A stretch of 64,000 bases of DNA from contig NZ_JACIFF010000001.1 in assembly GCF_014197245.1 (NCBI RefSeq), forward strand, positions 372,001-436,000. Direction: 5' to 3'. This DNA comes from Neolewinella aquimaris. GTDB lineage: Bacteria > Bacteroidota > Bacteroidia > Chitinophagales > Saprospiraceae. Of this stretch, positions 25,893 to 34,043 are shown piece by piece (position 1 is the stretch's first letter; each line of letters begins with the position of its first letter). A program made the position numbers and the translations under genes. The notes below the pieces were generated by a model. The model was not told where the DNA came from. It ran no database searches and worked only from the letters and a program-made list of their open reading frames with translations.

Positions 25893-28751
25893 ATGCAGCA
25901 GGTTCTGAGCAAGCTATTTCGCGCCCGTCCCGGGGAGTGGGGGGCCGTGCTTTTGCTCCAGTTGTTGGTCTTTCTCATCATCTGCACGCTGCTGATCGTA
26001 AAGCCTACCGCCAGCGCGCTCTTTCTTTCCGAATACGGTGCGGTGGGATTACCCTACATTTTTCTCGGTACCGCCGGTCTTGCTGCCGTAGTGAGCACCG
26101 GATATTCCGCCGCACTCAGGAGGTATAACTTACTGCAAGTCAGTGTCGTGTCCCTGGTGGTCTGCCTGTTTATTTTGCTGGCCTGTGCTGCCTTTATGCG
26201 GTTGCCGCCGGCCCGGCCGATGGTGGCGGTGGTCCTGTACTTGTGGACGGCCATCTTCGGGGTGCTGGCCGCTTCCCAGTTCTGGATGATGGCCAGTTTC
26301 GTCTTTGACGTGCGGCAGGCCAAACGTCTTTTCGGGCTCATTGGGGCCGGGGCGATCGCGGGTGGTATTGCCGGGGGCTATGTGACCACCCTCCTCGCAA
26401 GGGAAATCGGTGCGCGGAACCTGGTGTTCCTGGCTGCATCACTACTGATCCCCTGTCTCATTCTTACGGCCTTCATCTGGCGCCGCTACGTCGTGAAACG
26501 GAAGAGCGTCATTTCACGGAAGAAAAAATCGAATACCGACAACCTAGCGCCCCACCGCCTTATCCTGGGCAACCGGCACCTGTTGCTGCTCTGCGGCATC
26601 GTTGCCCTAAGCGTGACGGTAGCCAAGCTGGTCGACTACCAGTTTAGTGTTCTGGCCGCGGAGCGCTACGGCGACCAGGACCGGCTGGCGGCCTTCTTCG
26701 GCTTCTGGTATTCCACCTTTAACATTGTTGCCCTCGGCATTCAATTGTTGCTCACTCATCGGGTCGTTCAGGGTCTGGGAGTCAGTGGGGCACTGCTGTT
26801 CTTACCGGTCGGACTCGGCTTCGGTGCCGCCGTTATGCTCTTCATGCCCGGACTGAACGCTGCGATCATCAGCCGCTCGGTAGACGGCAGCCTGAAGCAA
26901 AGTTTGGGGCGGGCCAGCATCGAAATGTTGTTCTTACCGCTTGACGAGGAGACGAAGAAAAAAGTGAAGACCTACATCGATGTTTTTGTGGACAGCCTGG
27001 CGGGCGGCTTCGGCGGACTGCTGCTGATCGCACTGACGCAGGTGCTCGGTATATCGGCGCCGGCCATCAGCTGGTTCATCCTTATCCTGGTCATGGGCTG
27101 GATCGTCAGCGTAATCCTGATCAGGGAAGAATACATAGAGGCGTTCCGCGCGCAGCTCTCCCACCTGAAGCCCAAGCAGCACCGCAGCCGCCTTAAAAGC
27201 CACCACCGAAAGGTAATGGCGGGCTTCTTGCAAGTGCTGGAAGAGGGGCAAATGAGCACCCACGAGAAGCAACTGCTGTACGTATTGGAGCGAACCGACG
27301 ACCTGAGCAACGAGTCGTTCCGCGAACCGGTGCGCCGCTTGCTCACGCATCCATCGGGCAGCGTACGGTCGCGCGCGCTGCGTAGCCTTTATCTGCAGCC
27401 CGGAATCGAACTGATCGATGAGGTGATGCCCCTGCTGCGCGATCCCGACAAGCTGGTGCGGTCGGCTGCCTTCGACTACCTGTTTTCCCGGCCCAAGGAG
27501 GTTGGTACGGAAACGCTGATCGCTCACCTGGATGATCCAGATCCGGACATTGCCGGGGCGGCGCTCGTGAGTCTGGCGACCGAGATGGCCAGTAACGATT
27601 TCGGGCAACGGCAGTGGAAGATCAGTCAGCGATTACGCCGCCACATTCGCATGTTGCCCACCTACCCCGAGGAGGTGCGGACAAAGTGGTACCACTACCT
27701 GCTGAAGGCATCCGGGCGGTCGAATACGGCTACCGGGCGGGCCTTTATTCAGCGGTCCTTGCTGGAGGAAGATGAAACCGTTTTACGCTACGCGATCCTG
27801 GCGGCCGGTGAAAGCCTCCACGAGAACCTTATTGTGCCCCTGTTACACCTTATTACGGTACCCACCATGCGGCCGCTCGTAATCAATGCACTGGTGCAGT
27901 ACCAGGGCGGTTTGCTTGCGGTGGTTCCGGGACTGATCGCTTCGAAGGAACTGTCGCTGGAAGAGGTGCGCCGATTGCCGTCCGTGCTGGAGAAGATCGA
28001 CCGGCAGCAAACCGTCGATATTTTGTTCTCCCTGATCGAGCGGTGGTATCCCCACGACCTGCCGCTGCGCATGGAAGTACTGCGGGCGCTGAACGCCATG
28101 CGCCGCGACTTTCCGAAACGGAACCTGCCGGCAAAACTGATCTACCGGCAGATCGTAGCCGAAGCAAGGACCTACGAGTCCCAGCAACACCAACTGAATA
28201 ACCAGTACATCCTGCTCCGCTTCACCCGCAACGAAGAGGAGCTGGCCTACCGGGAGGCCTACGCTAATCTGTTGCGGCAACGGATGACCGGTACCTTTAA
28301 CCGGATGTTTCGTTTCCTGGGGCTGCGCTATCCACCGGCGGACATCATTCCCGTCCACCTTGCCCTGAACAGCGACACGACCTCCATTCAGATCAGCGGC
28401 ATCGAGTTTTTGGACAACCTGCTCGAGCTTTCCCTGAAGCGGCTGATCATTCCCCTGCTCGACCGGCGGCAACGCATGCTTGCCGGGCAGGGCAGCGAGT
28501 TCCCGCCGCTGGAAGAGAACGTGAACGAGTTGCGCCGACTCGAGTTCAAGGCACTGCGTCGTAACCTTCGTGGGCGCGACCACCAACTAAAAATGGCCTC
28601 GTTGCGCCTGATCTCGACCCTGGGCGATGCCCAGTACATCCCCGTGCTCGCCCACTACGTCGACGACCCGGGAACCCCGGCAAAAGTAAGGGCGCTCGCA
28701 CAGGAGACGTTGGAACACCTGCGGGTCTCCCTGACCGATGTAGGCGTATAA
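25893..28751 (+). CDS. NTT-like (ADP/ATP carrier-type) membrane transporter fused to HEAT repeats
   Basis: A 952-residue protein. Residues 1 to about 420 hold about twelve hydrophobic segments in an MFS-like arrangement resembling Npt1/Npt2 nucleotide transporters (e.g. FDVRQAKRLFGLIGAGAIAGGIAGG, SVDGSLKQSLGRASIEMLFLP). From about 430 to the end it is soluble and helical with HEAT-like repeats (e.g. SVRSRALRSLYL, DKLVRSAAFDYLF, DPDIAGAALVSLA, LKMASLRLISTLGDAQYIPVLAHYVDDPG). This fusion occurs in several Bacteroidota. The transported substrate is unknown; classic NTTs in obligate parasites exchange ATP/ADP, which is unlikely as the role here. It stands alone, divergent from msrA. Confidence 0.75.
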   Translation: MQQVLSKLFRARPGEWGAVLLLQLLVFLIICTLLIVKPTASALFLSEYGAVGLPYIFLGTAGLAAVVSTGYSAALRRYNLLQVSVVSLVVCLFILLACAAFMRLPPARPMVAVVLYLWTAIFGVLAASQFWMMASFVFDVRQAKRLFGLIGAGAIAGGIAGGYVTTLLAREIGARNLVFLAASLLIPCLILTAFIWRRYVVKRKSVISRKKKSNTDNLAPHRLILGNRHLLLLCGIVALSVTVAKLVDYQFSVLAAERYGDQDRLAAFFGFWYSTFNIVALGIQLLLTHRVVQGLGVSGALLFLPVGLGFGAAVMLFMPGLNAAIISRSVDGSLKQSLGRASIEMLFLPLDEETKKKVKTYIDVFVDSLAGGFGGLLLIALTQVLGISAPAISWFILILVMGWIVSVILIREEYIEAFRAQLSHLKPKQHRSRLKSHHRKVMAGFLQVLEEGQMSTHEKQLLYVLERTDDLSNESFREPVRRLLTHPSGSVRSRALRSLYLQPGIELIDEVMPLLRDPDKLVRSAAFDYLFSRPKEVGTETLIAHLDDPDPDIAGAALVSLATEMASNDFGQRQWKISQRLRRHIRMLPTYPEEVRTKWYHYLLKASGRSNTATGRAFIQRSLLEEDETVLRYAILAAGESLHENLIVPLLHLITVPTMRPLVINALVQYQGGLLAVVPGLIASKELSLEEVRRLPSVLEKIDRQQTVDILFSLIERWYPHDLPLRMEVLRALNAMRRDFPKRNLPAKLIYRQIVAEARTYESQQHQLNNQYILLRFTRNEEELAYREAYANLLRQRMTGTFNRMFRFLGLRYPPADIIPVHLALNSDTTSIQISGIEFLDNLLELSLKRLIIPLLDRRQRMLAGQGSEFPPLEENVNELRRLEFKALRRNLRGRDHQLKMASLRLISTLGDAQYIPVLAHYVDDPGTPAKVRALAQETLEHLRVSLTDVGV

Positions 28752-28771
28752 ATCGTCCCGGAGCTACACCC

Positions 28772-28779
28772 TATCTTTG
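28772..28779 (+). promoter_or_regulatory. -7 box immediately upstream of argS
   Basis: TATCTTTG (TAnnTTTG) ends 8 nt before the argS ATG at 28788. With the usual spacing from a -7 box, transcription would start at or near the first codon. Confidence 0.6.
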
Positions 28780-28787
28780 CCGCCCAT

Positions 28788-30635
28788 ATGATCCAACAGC
28801 TTCCAGAAAAACTGACTTCCGGTGCCCGCGCCGGCCTCGAATCGCTCTACGGTATCGATGCCGCGGGGCAGGATATTACCCTCCAATCGACGCGCAAGGA
28901 ATTCGTCGGTGAGTTTACCATAGTCACCTTTCCCCTCACCCGCTTAGCGCGGAAAAAACCGGAGGAGATCGGTACGGAACTCGGAAAATACTTGCAGCGG
29001 GAATTGCCCGAAGTGAGCGACTTCAACGTGATCAAGGGGTTTTTAAACCTGGTCATTTCTCACGAGTACTGGATTGAATTTCTCCTCGACGCTGCGGCCG
29101 ACGAAGCCTACGGAACGGCCGAAAAGAACGGCGAACGGGTCGTCGTCGAATTTTCCAGCCCAAACACCAATAAGCCGCTTCACCTCGGTCACGTGCGTAA
29201 CATTCTGCTCGGATGGTCGACCAGTCAGTTGCTCTCGGCCGCCGGGTTTGACGTCAAGAAGGTGCAGATCATCAACGACCGCGGCATCGCAATTTGCAAA
29301 TCGATGCTGGCCTGGCAGCGTTTTGGCGGAGGTGAGACGCCAAAGTCTACCGGCACGAAGCCCGACCACTTTGTCGGAAAGTACTACGTCAAGTTCGAGC
29401 AACACTTCCAGGAGGAGTACAAGCAATGGCAACGGTCCGATACCGCTGCTACCGTACTGGCAAACAACCCGAAACAGCTATCCCCCGAGGATTTTTGGAA
29501 GGGCTACAAGAACAAGTACTTCAATACCTACAGCGAACTGGGATCCGCCGCTAAGGACATGTTACTGAAGTGGGAAGACGGCGATGCCGAAACGGTGGCC
29601 CTCTGGAACAAAATGAACGGCTGGGTATACGAAGGATTCGACGAAACCTACCGCCGCCTCGGAGTCAGCTTCGATAAACTGTACTACGAATCCCAGACCT
29701 ACCTGCTCGGTAAAGACATGGTTGAAAAGGGGCTGGAAAAAGGCGCATTCTACCGCAAGGAGGATGGTTCCGTTTTCGCCGATCTGTCCGACGCCAACCT
29801 CGACCAAAAAGCCATTCTGCGGAGCGACGGTACCAGCCTGTACATCACCCAGGACCTGGGCACCGCGCGCCTACGTTACGATGACTTCGGTGCCACCCGC
29901 ATGGTCTATACCGTAGCCGACGAGCAGAATTACCACTTCCAGGTGCTCTTCGAACTACTGAAGCGACTGGAGGAACCCTACGCCGACGGACTCTTCCACC
30001 TTAGCTACGGCATGGTCGACTTGCCCACGGGCCGGATGAAAAGCCGCGAGGGTACCGTAGTCGATGCCGATGACCTGATGGACGAAGTCATTCAGGAAGC
30101 CTACCAGTCTAGCCTCGAGCGGGAAGCAACCAGTGAACTCAGTGAGGAAGAGCGCCGCGAGATCATCCGCAAGGTCGGCATGGCGGCCCTCAAGTTTCAG
30201 ATCATCAAGGTGGGCCCCCAGAAGCGCATGACCTTCGACCCGAAGGAAAGCGTCGATCTACAGGGGCAAACCGGTCCCTACGTGCAGAACGCGTACGTGC
30301 GTACCCGGGCCGTCTGGCGCAAAGCGGGGGAGCGCGACCTCACTGCCGCTGCCAACTATTCCGGACTAGAACCCACCGAACGCGAACTAATCAGCCAACT
30401 GTACGCCTACCCAGCCTTGCTCCGCGATGCCGCCGCCCAGTACGATCCGTCCGTAGTGGCCATGTATTGCTACGAACTCGCCAAAAACCTGCACAAATTC
30501 TGGCACGACGTAAGCATCCTGAATGCCGATACCGAAGCCGCAGTTGCATTCCGTCTGAGCCTGTGCCGCACCGTTGGCAATGTCCTCAAATCGGGTATGG
30601 GGATACTGGGGATAGAGATGCCGGAGAGGATGTAG
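28788..30635 (+). CDS. argS: Arginyl-tRNA synthetase
   Basis: A 615-residue class I aminoacyl-tRNA synthetase. The N-terminal additional domain (ArgRS-specific) is followed by the HIGH-type motif in NTNKPLHLGHVRN, the ArgRS block DLGTARLRYDDF, and the KMSKS-equivalent GRMKSREGTV, then a DALR anticodon-binding domain with VQNAYVRTRAV. It charges tRNA-Arg with arginine. Size and architecture are normal. An 18-bp perfect hairpin follows the gene. Confidence 0.97.
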   Translation: MIQQLPEKLTSGARAGLESLYGIDAAGQDITLQSTRKEFVGEFTIVTFPLTRLARKKPEEIGTELGKYLQRELPEVSDFNVIKGFLNLVISHEYWIEFLLDAAADEAYGTAEKNGERVVVEFSSPNTNKPLHLGHVRNILLGWSTSQLLSAAGFDVKKVQIINDRGIAICKSMLAWQRFGGGETPKSTGTKPDHFVGKYYVKFEQHFQEEYKQWQRSDTAATVLANNPKQLSPEDFWKGYKNKYFNTYSELGSAAKDMLLKWEDGDAETVALWNKMNGWVYEGFDETYRRLGVSFDKLYYESQTYLLGKDMVEKGLEKGAFYRKEDGSVFADLSDANLDQKAILRSDGTSLYITQDLGTARLRYDDFGATRMVYTVADEQNYHFQVLFELLKRLEEPYADGLFHLSYGMVDLPTGRMKSREGTVVDADDLMDEVIQEAYQSSLEREATSELSEEERREIIRKVGMAALKFQIIKVGPQKRMTFDPKESVDLQGQTGPYVQNAYVRTRAVWRKAGERDLTAAANYSGLEPTERELISQLYAYPALLRDAAAQYDPSVVAMYCYELAKNLHKFWHDVSILNADTEAAVAFRLSLCRTVGNVLKSGMGILGIEMPERM

Positions 30636-30649
30636 TCGGGTAGTACGAT

Positions 30650-30696
30650 AGTACGGTAGTACAGTAGTGTAGATAAAACTACTGTACTACCGTACT
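30650..30696. repeat. Perfect 18-bp inverted repeat of GTAGTAC units between argS and mutM-like gene
   Basis: Arm 30650-30667 (AGTACGGTAGTACAGTAG) is the exact reverse complement of 30679-30696, with an 11-nt loop. The arms are themselves built of TAGTAC-N2 repeats, which continue to 30641. It lies between convergent stop codons and could terminate both transcripts, but no U-run follows on the plus strand. Confidence 0.7.
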
Positions 30697-30702
30697 ACCG
30701 AA

Positions 30703-31497
30703 CTACTCTACCAACATCTGCCACCCCTCGACATAATACGTCGTACGCCCCGCTACTTTGGTGATCTTGACTTCTCCGATTCCTTCCGGTCCGGGTTTGC
30801 CTTCTTGTCGCCATACGTGCCAGAACCAGTTTTCTGGGTAATTCTTGTAGTAGGGTGCATTTTCGGTTCCGTACGTCATGACTGCTACGGTTTCGGTGTG
30901 GATGGACGTGAGTTGCTCGTCGGTGAGGGAATCGACGCGGGCAGCCGGGTGAATGCGGGTGCGGTAGCAGATCTCGTCGGCGTACAGGTTTCCGACGCCC
31001 GCGAGAATGGATTGGTTCAGCAGCACCCCCTTGATCGTTGTCTTGCGGCCCCGCACGGCGGTCAGCCAGGTTTGCAGGGAAATGTCTAGGGCATCCGGTC
31101 CTAATTTGATCTCTCGGATGTAAGTGTCCCGATCGTGGAGGTAAAGGATGCGTGCGAACTTCCTTGGATCGTCGAAACCCAGAATATTTCCGTCCGTAAA
31201 GTGGAGCGCGAAGCGCTCGAATTTGTGGCGGTCTACTTCATCCTGGTAGAGGTTCAGATCGCCCGTCATGCCGAAGTGCAGAAGCAGGCTGTGCCCGTTG
31301 TCGAGTTCGGCAAAAAGGTACTTGCCACGCCGCAGGCTGCCGGTAATGGTTCTACCGGCGAGGGCATCGGCGAAGGCGGGGCCGGACATATTCCGGATGA
31401 TGTAATCGTCGTGCACCCTTACCGATGCGATGGTTTGTCCGGTCGCCGCGGCATCGAAGTAAAGTTTGAAGTTGTGGACTTCCGGCAATTCGGGCAT
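30703..31497 (-). CDS. Fpg/Nei-family DNA glycosylase, zinc-finger cysteines missing
   Basis: A 264-residue base-excision repair glycosylase. It starts MPELPEVHNFKLYF, giving the catalytic Pro2 and Glu3; a basic SLRRGKYLFAEL strand, ILGFDDPRKFARI and NQSILAGVGNLYADEICYR (helix-two-turn-helix) follow. The usual C-terminal zinc finger CxxC...CxxC is replaced by GKPGPEGIGEVKI...GRTTYYVEGWQ, which keeps the Gly-Arg-Thr-Thr loop but has no Cys pairs, so it is a 'zincless' finger. I chose ATG 31497 since Pro2 must follow the start; the ORF continues to 31584. Fpg (8-oxoG) and Nei (oxidised pyrimidine) activities cannot be told apart here. Confidence 0.88.
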   Translation of the reverse strand: MPELPEVHNFKLYFDAAATGQTIASVRVHDDYIIRNMSGPAFADALAGRTITGSLRRGKYLFAELDNGHSLLLHFGMTGDLNLYQDEVDRHKFERFALHFTDGNILGFDDPRKFARILYLHDRDTYIREIKLGPDALDISLQTWLTAVRGRKTTIKGVLLNQSILAGVGNLYADEICYRTRIHPAARVDSLTDEQLTSIHTETVAVMTYGTENAPYYKNYPENWFWHVWRQEGKPGPEGIGEVKITKVAGRTTYYVEGWQMLVE

Positions 31498-31547
31498 GTC
31501 GAGGTCGGTTTCACAGCACAACGGCACCGGGGCCCGGCAGTTGTGGC

Positions 31548-32444
31548 CTATGCCAGACCAAACAGCTTCTCCTCGATGAGCCAATAGCCCTCGTCAAAAG
31601 ATCCGAACTTTGCGAAAAAGGCTCCCACCCCGGGAAGCTCGGAACCTTCGAAGTCAAACACTGCACCCGCGTTCCCCGCCCGGTCCTTCAACACGAGCGC
31701 GATCAGCCTGCTCATTCCCCTGCGTTTGCGTCCGCGGGGGGTAGAAGCGGCCACCAGGTTGATGGTCCGTCCGCCCAGCTCGGGATAAAACCCTACGGCG
31801 AGTAATTCGCCTTCTTCCCATAGTGCGTAGGACTGTCCGTGTCCCCGGGGAGTTGCTGCGTCGATCAGGTCCCGCAAGCGCCGAAAGTGTGATTCCCGCA
31901 TCCCGTCGCGTGCCCCCAACTGTTGCCGACACTGGCTCACCAGCGCTGCGGGAGTGATCGAAACCAAGACATCTTCCTTGCTTTTTTTCAGGTACGCCTG
32001 CAGTTTTTTGGGAAAGGCGCGGGTTAAGTCGGCATAGGGTCGATCGAGGTCTAGGACGTAGTTCGTCCGTCTGCGGCGAGCGAAACGGTCGGGTATATCA
32101 CCAGGATCGAGATCGGTCCGCAGGGGCAGGGAAATCTGAAAGGCGGCGGGAACGGCCTGCAGCAGCGCCCCGACGACCCTCCCGTTCAACGCTCCGAACG
32201 GGCCCAGCTGCTGGGTATAGGGAGGACGGACGAGTGCCGGTACAATACCGAAGCGCCGCAGGCGCGGCAGGGGAAGCACGGCGGTGTAGTCTCCGTAGAC
32301 CAATCCGTCCCAGTGCCTCTCGGTAACCGCATCCAGCCACCAGCTCAGGGCATAGGGTAGGGGGCGCGCATCCTCGAGGACCGCTTGGTCCCAACGCGCG
32401 TCATCGATCTGGTTGCGGCGCAGGCGGCGAACGCTGGCGGTCAA
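31548..32444 (-). CDS. GNAT/FemAB-like acyltransferase-type protein
   Basis: A 298-residue protein with two GNAT-like halves. Seen: LPYALSWWLDAVTERHWDGLVYGDY at the N-terminus, a basic central segment, then LWEEGELLAVGFY, TINLVAAS and VFDFEGSELPGVGAFFAKFG, the last being typical of FemAB/GNAT-like proteins of Bacteroidota. The reaction is unknown. The start codon is TTG at 32444, three nt after the UPF0158 stop; no better ATG exists. It lies 51 nt before the Fpg/Nei gene in the same direction. Confidence 0.65.
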   Translation of the reverse strand: MTASVRRLRRNQIDDARWDQAVLEDARPLPYALSWWLDAVTERHWDGLVYGDYTAVLPLPRLRRFGIVPALVRPPYTQQLGPFGALNGRVVGALLQAVPAAFQISLPLRTDLDPGDIPDRFARRRRTNYVLDLDRPYADLTRAFPKKLQAYLKKSKEDVLVSITPAALVSQCRQQLGARDGMRESHFRRLRDLIDAATPRGHGQSYALWEEGELLAVGFYPELGGRTINLVAASTPRGRKRRGMSRLIALVLKDRAGNAGAVFDFEGSELPGVGAFFAKFGSFDEGYWLIEEKLFGLA

Positions 32445-32447
32445 GGC

Positions 32448-32870
32448 TTACTGGGCTTCCTGTACTCTTCCGCGCACGTAGTCGGAGTATTTGGTCTGAC
32501 GGAACTCCCGCCACTTTTCGTAATTTTTGGGGAAGCGGGCCAGTTCCGCCTTGAAGTTCTGGAAGGGGTTGGGCCGCTTCAGGGCATAGGTAAGGGCCTG
32601 CCAGAGCTCCTGGTTGCGGACGCGGTCGGTGAAGGCCGCCATCACCTTGATGGCTTCCGGGGCGGTCATTCGCTCGATGTGGATGTAGGCATCGGGGTCC
32701 CGGGTCACGTCCTGCATGATGGCTTCGAAGACTTCCGGATCGGCGCGCACGTTGCGTTCCGGGTCGTCGGCGATGAGCATGCGGCCGTGTTCGCGGTGGA
32801 TGTACACCTCCATACCCCGCCGGATGGCGGTGGCTGCGTCGTTAATGTCGTGATCGTTTAGCTGGATCAT
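32448..32870 (-). CDS. UPF0158 family protein
   Basis: A 140-residue acidic, helical protein of the UPF0158 family. Characteristic segments are AATAIRRGMEVYIHREHG near the start, then YIHIERMTAPEAIKVMAAFTDRV and a tail with ALKRPNPFQNFKAEL. Function is unknown. The ATG overlaps the stop of the SMP-30-like gene by 4 nt (ATGA), so it is in that operon. Confidence 0.8.
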   Translation of the reverse strand: MIQLNDHDINDAATAIRRGMEVYIHREHGRMLIADDPERNVRADPEVFEAIMQDVTRDPDAYIHIERMTAPEAIKVMAAFTDRVRNQELWQALTYALKRPNPFQNFKAELARFPKNYEKWREFRQTKYSDYVRGRVQEAQ

Positions 32871-33874
32871 ATTTTATTGAGTTGTACCCGTACTAGCCGG
32901 TCGTCGTTGGTCAGGTAGAGCCAGTCTTCGTGTGGCGACAATTCGACGTTGGATACGGGCGCGTCGCTGCGTATTTTACTTAATAGGGTTCCATCGGGCT
33001 TAATCACCCACACGCCGCCGGGGCTCGTGGCGTAGATGCGTCCGTCGGCGGCTACGGCCAGTCCGTCGGGTGATCCCGGAACGCTGCCGGCCAGGTCGGT
33101 CGCGTCGATAAGGATGCGTGCCTCGCCGAGGGTGAACTCTTCGTCGAGGATGGGCGTGGCCGTCACCACCGCCCGTTTCCCGTCCGAATTGCCGATGTAG
33201 AGTGTTTTTTCGTCCGGACTCAGCCCGATGCCGTTCGGCCGGCTGTACTCTTTGGTCAGCAGGGTAACCGTTCCCCTGGGGTCGACCCGGAATACGCCGC
33301 AGTAGTCCATGTCACGCTCTGCATCCCTGGGTAGGCCGTAGGGAGGATCGGTAAACAGGACGCTGCCGTCACGGGCTACCACCAGGTCATTGGGGGAGTT
33401 AAACTGTTTGCCCTCGTAGTGGTCGGCCAGCGTGCTGTATTCGGCGCGGGGGGCAGTGACGGGGGCCTCCATGCGTGCCACGCGCCGACTACCGTGCTGA
33501 CAGAGCAGGAGCTGATTGTCGGCCGTAAGAGCCAGGCCGTTGCTGCCGGGTTCCCCGCTGTATTCATTGGCTGCCGCACCGGAATTGGCTAGCCATACCC
33601 GACTCGTATCCCCGACCCACTGTAAAATATGGTTGCGGGGAACATCCGAACAAATAACCGTGCCGTCGGGAAGAACGAGGGGGCCTTCGGACCAGTCCAT
33701 GCCGCCAAAGAGCACTTCGATCACGGGTGTTTCCCCAAAAAGCGATCGGGTAGCCGCCTCATCGAAGGCTTCGATCCGGAGCCCGTTGTCATCAGTTGTT
33801 ACCACATCCCCGGACACCTTAGATCTACAGCCAACGGCGAGTAACAAAAGCCACAGGGGCAGCAGTTTGGTCAT
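32867..33874 (-). CDS. SMP-30/gluconolactonase-like lipoprotein
   Basis: A 335-residue six-bladed beta-propeller lipoprotein. The signal peptide MTKLLPLWLLLLAVGC ends in a lipobox (Cys16). The propeller shows the SMP-30/LRE core: FGGMDWSEGPLVLPDGTVICSD, FNSPNDLVVARDGSVLFTDP, RPNGIGLSPDEKTLYIGNSDG and GSPDGLAVAADGRIYATSPGG. It binds a divalent metal and hydrolyses lactones in characterised members. It is the first gene of an operon with UPF0158 and a GNAT-like gene. A TAATTTTG box starts 5 nt upstream of the ATG. Confidence 0.88.
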   Translation of the reverse strand: MTKLLPLWLLLLAVGCRSKVSGDVVTTDDNGLRIEAFDEAATRSLFGETPVIEVLFGGMDWSEGPLVLPDGTVICSDVPRNHILQWVGDTSRVWLANSGAAANEYSGEPGSNGLALTADNQLLLCQHGSRRVARMEAPVTAPRAEYSTLADHYEGKQFNSPNDLVVARDGSVLFTDPPYGLPRDAERDMDYCGVFRVDPRGTVTLLTKEYSRPNGIGLSPDEKTLYIGNSDGKRAVVTATPILDEEFTLGEARILIDATDLAGSVPGSPDGLAVAADGRIYATSPGGVWVIKPDGTLLSKIRSDAPVSNVELSPHEDWLYLTNDDRLVRVQLNKI

Positions 33875-33878
33875 GCCG

Positions 33879-33886
33879 CAAAATTA
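33879..33886 (-). promoter_or_regulatory. -7 box almost touching the SMP-30-like start codon
   Basis: The minus strand reads TAATTTTG (TAnnTTTG), with only 4 nt between it and the ATG at 33874. A leaderless transcript is implied, or the real start is a little downstream. Confidence 0.4.
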
Positions 33887-34043
33887 GGGAAAATTTCGGG
33901 CGGGTGCGCGGGTGCAGTGCAATTCATGAAAGCTGAGCCGTCCGGAAATTAAGCCTGGGTGAAACCCGATTGCCGGGTTATTCCGGTATTTCACTATACT
34001 TACACGCGTTTTTACGCGATGAACTCATTAGTACTGTCGATAC

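Noticed and set aside
26934-27608. 224-residue ORF antisense to the NTT-HEAT gene
   Set aside because: It runs inside a clear HEAT-repeat coding frame on the other strand; typical of high-GC shadow frames.
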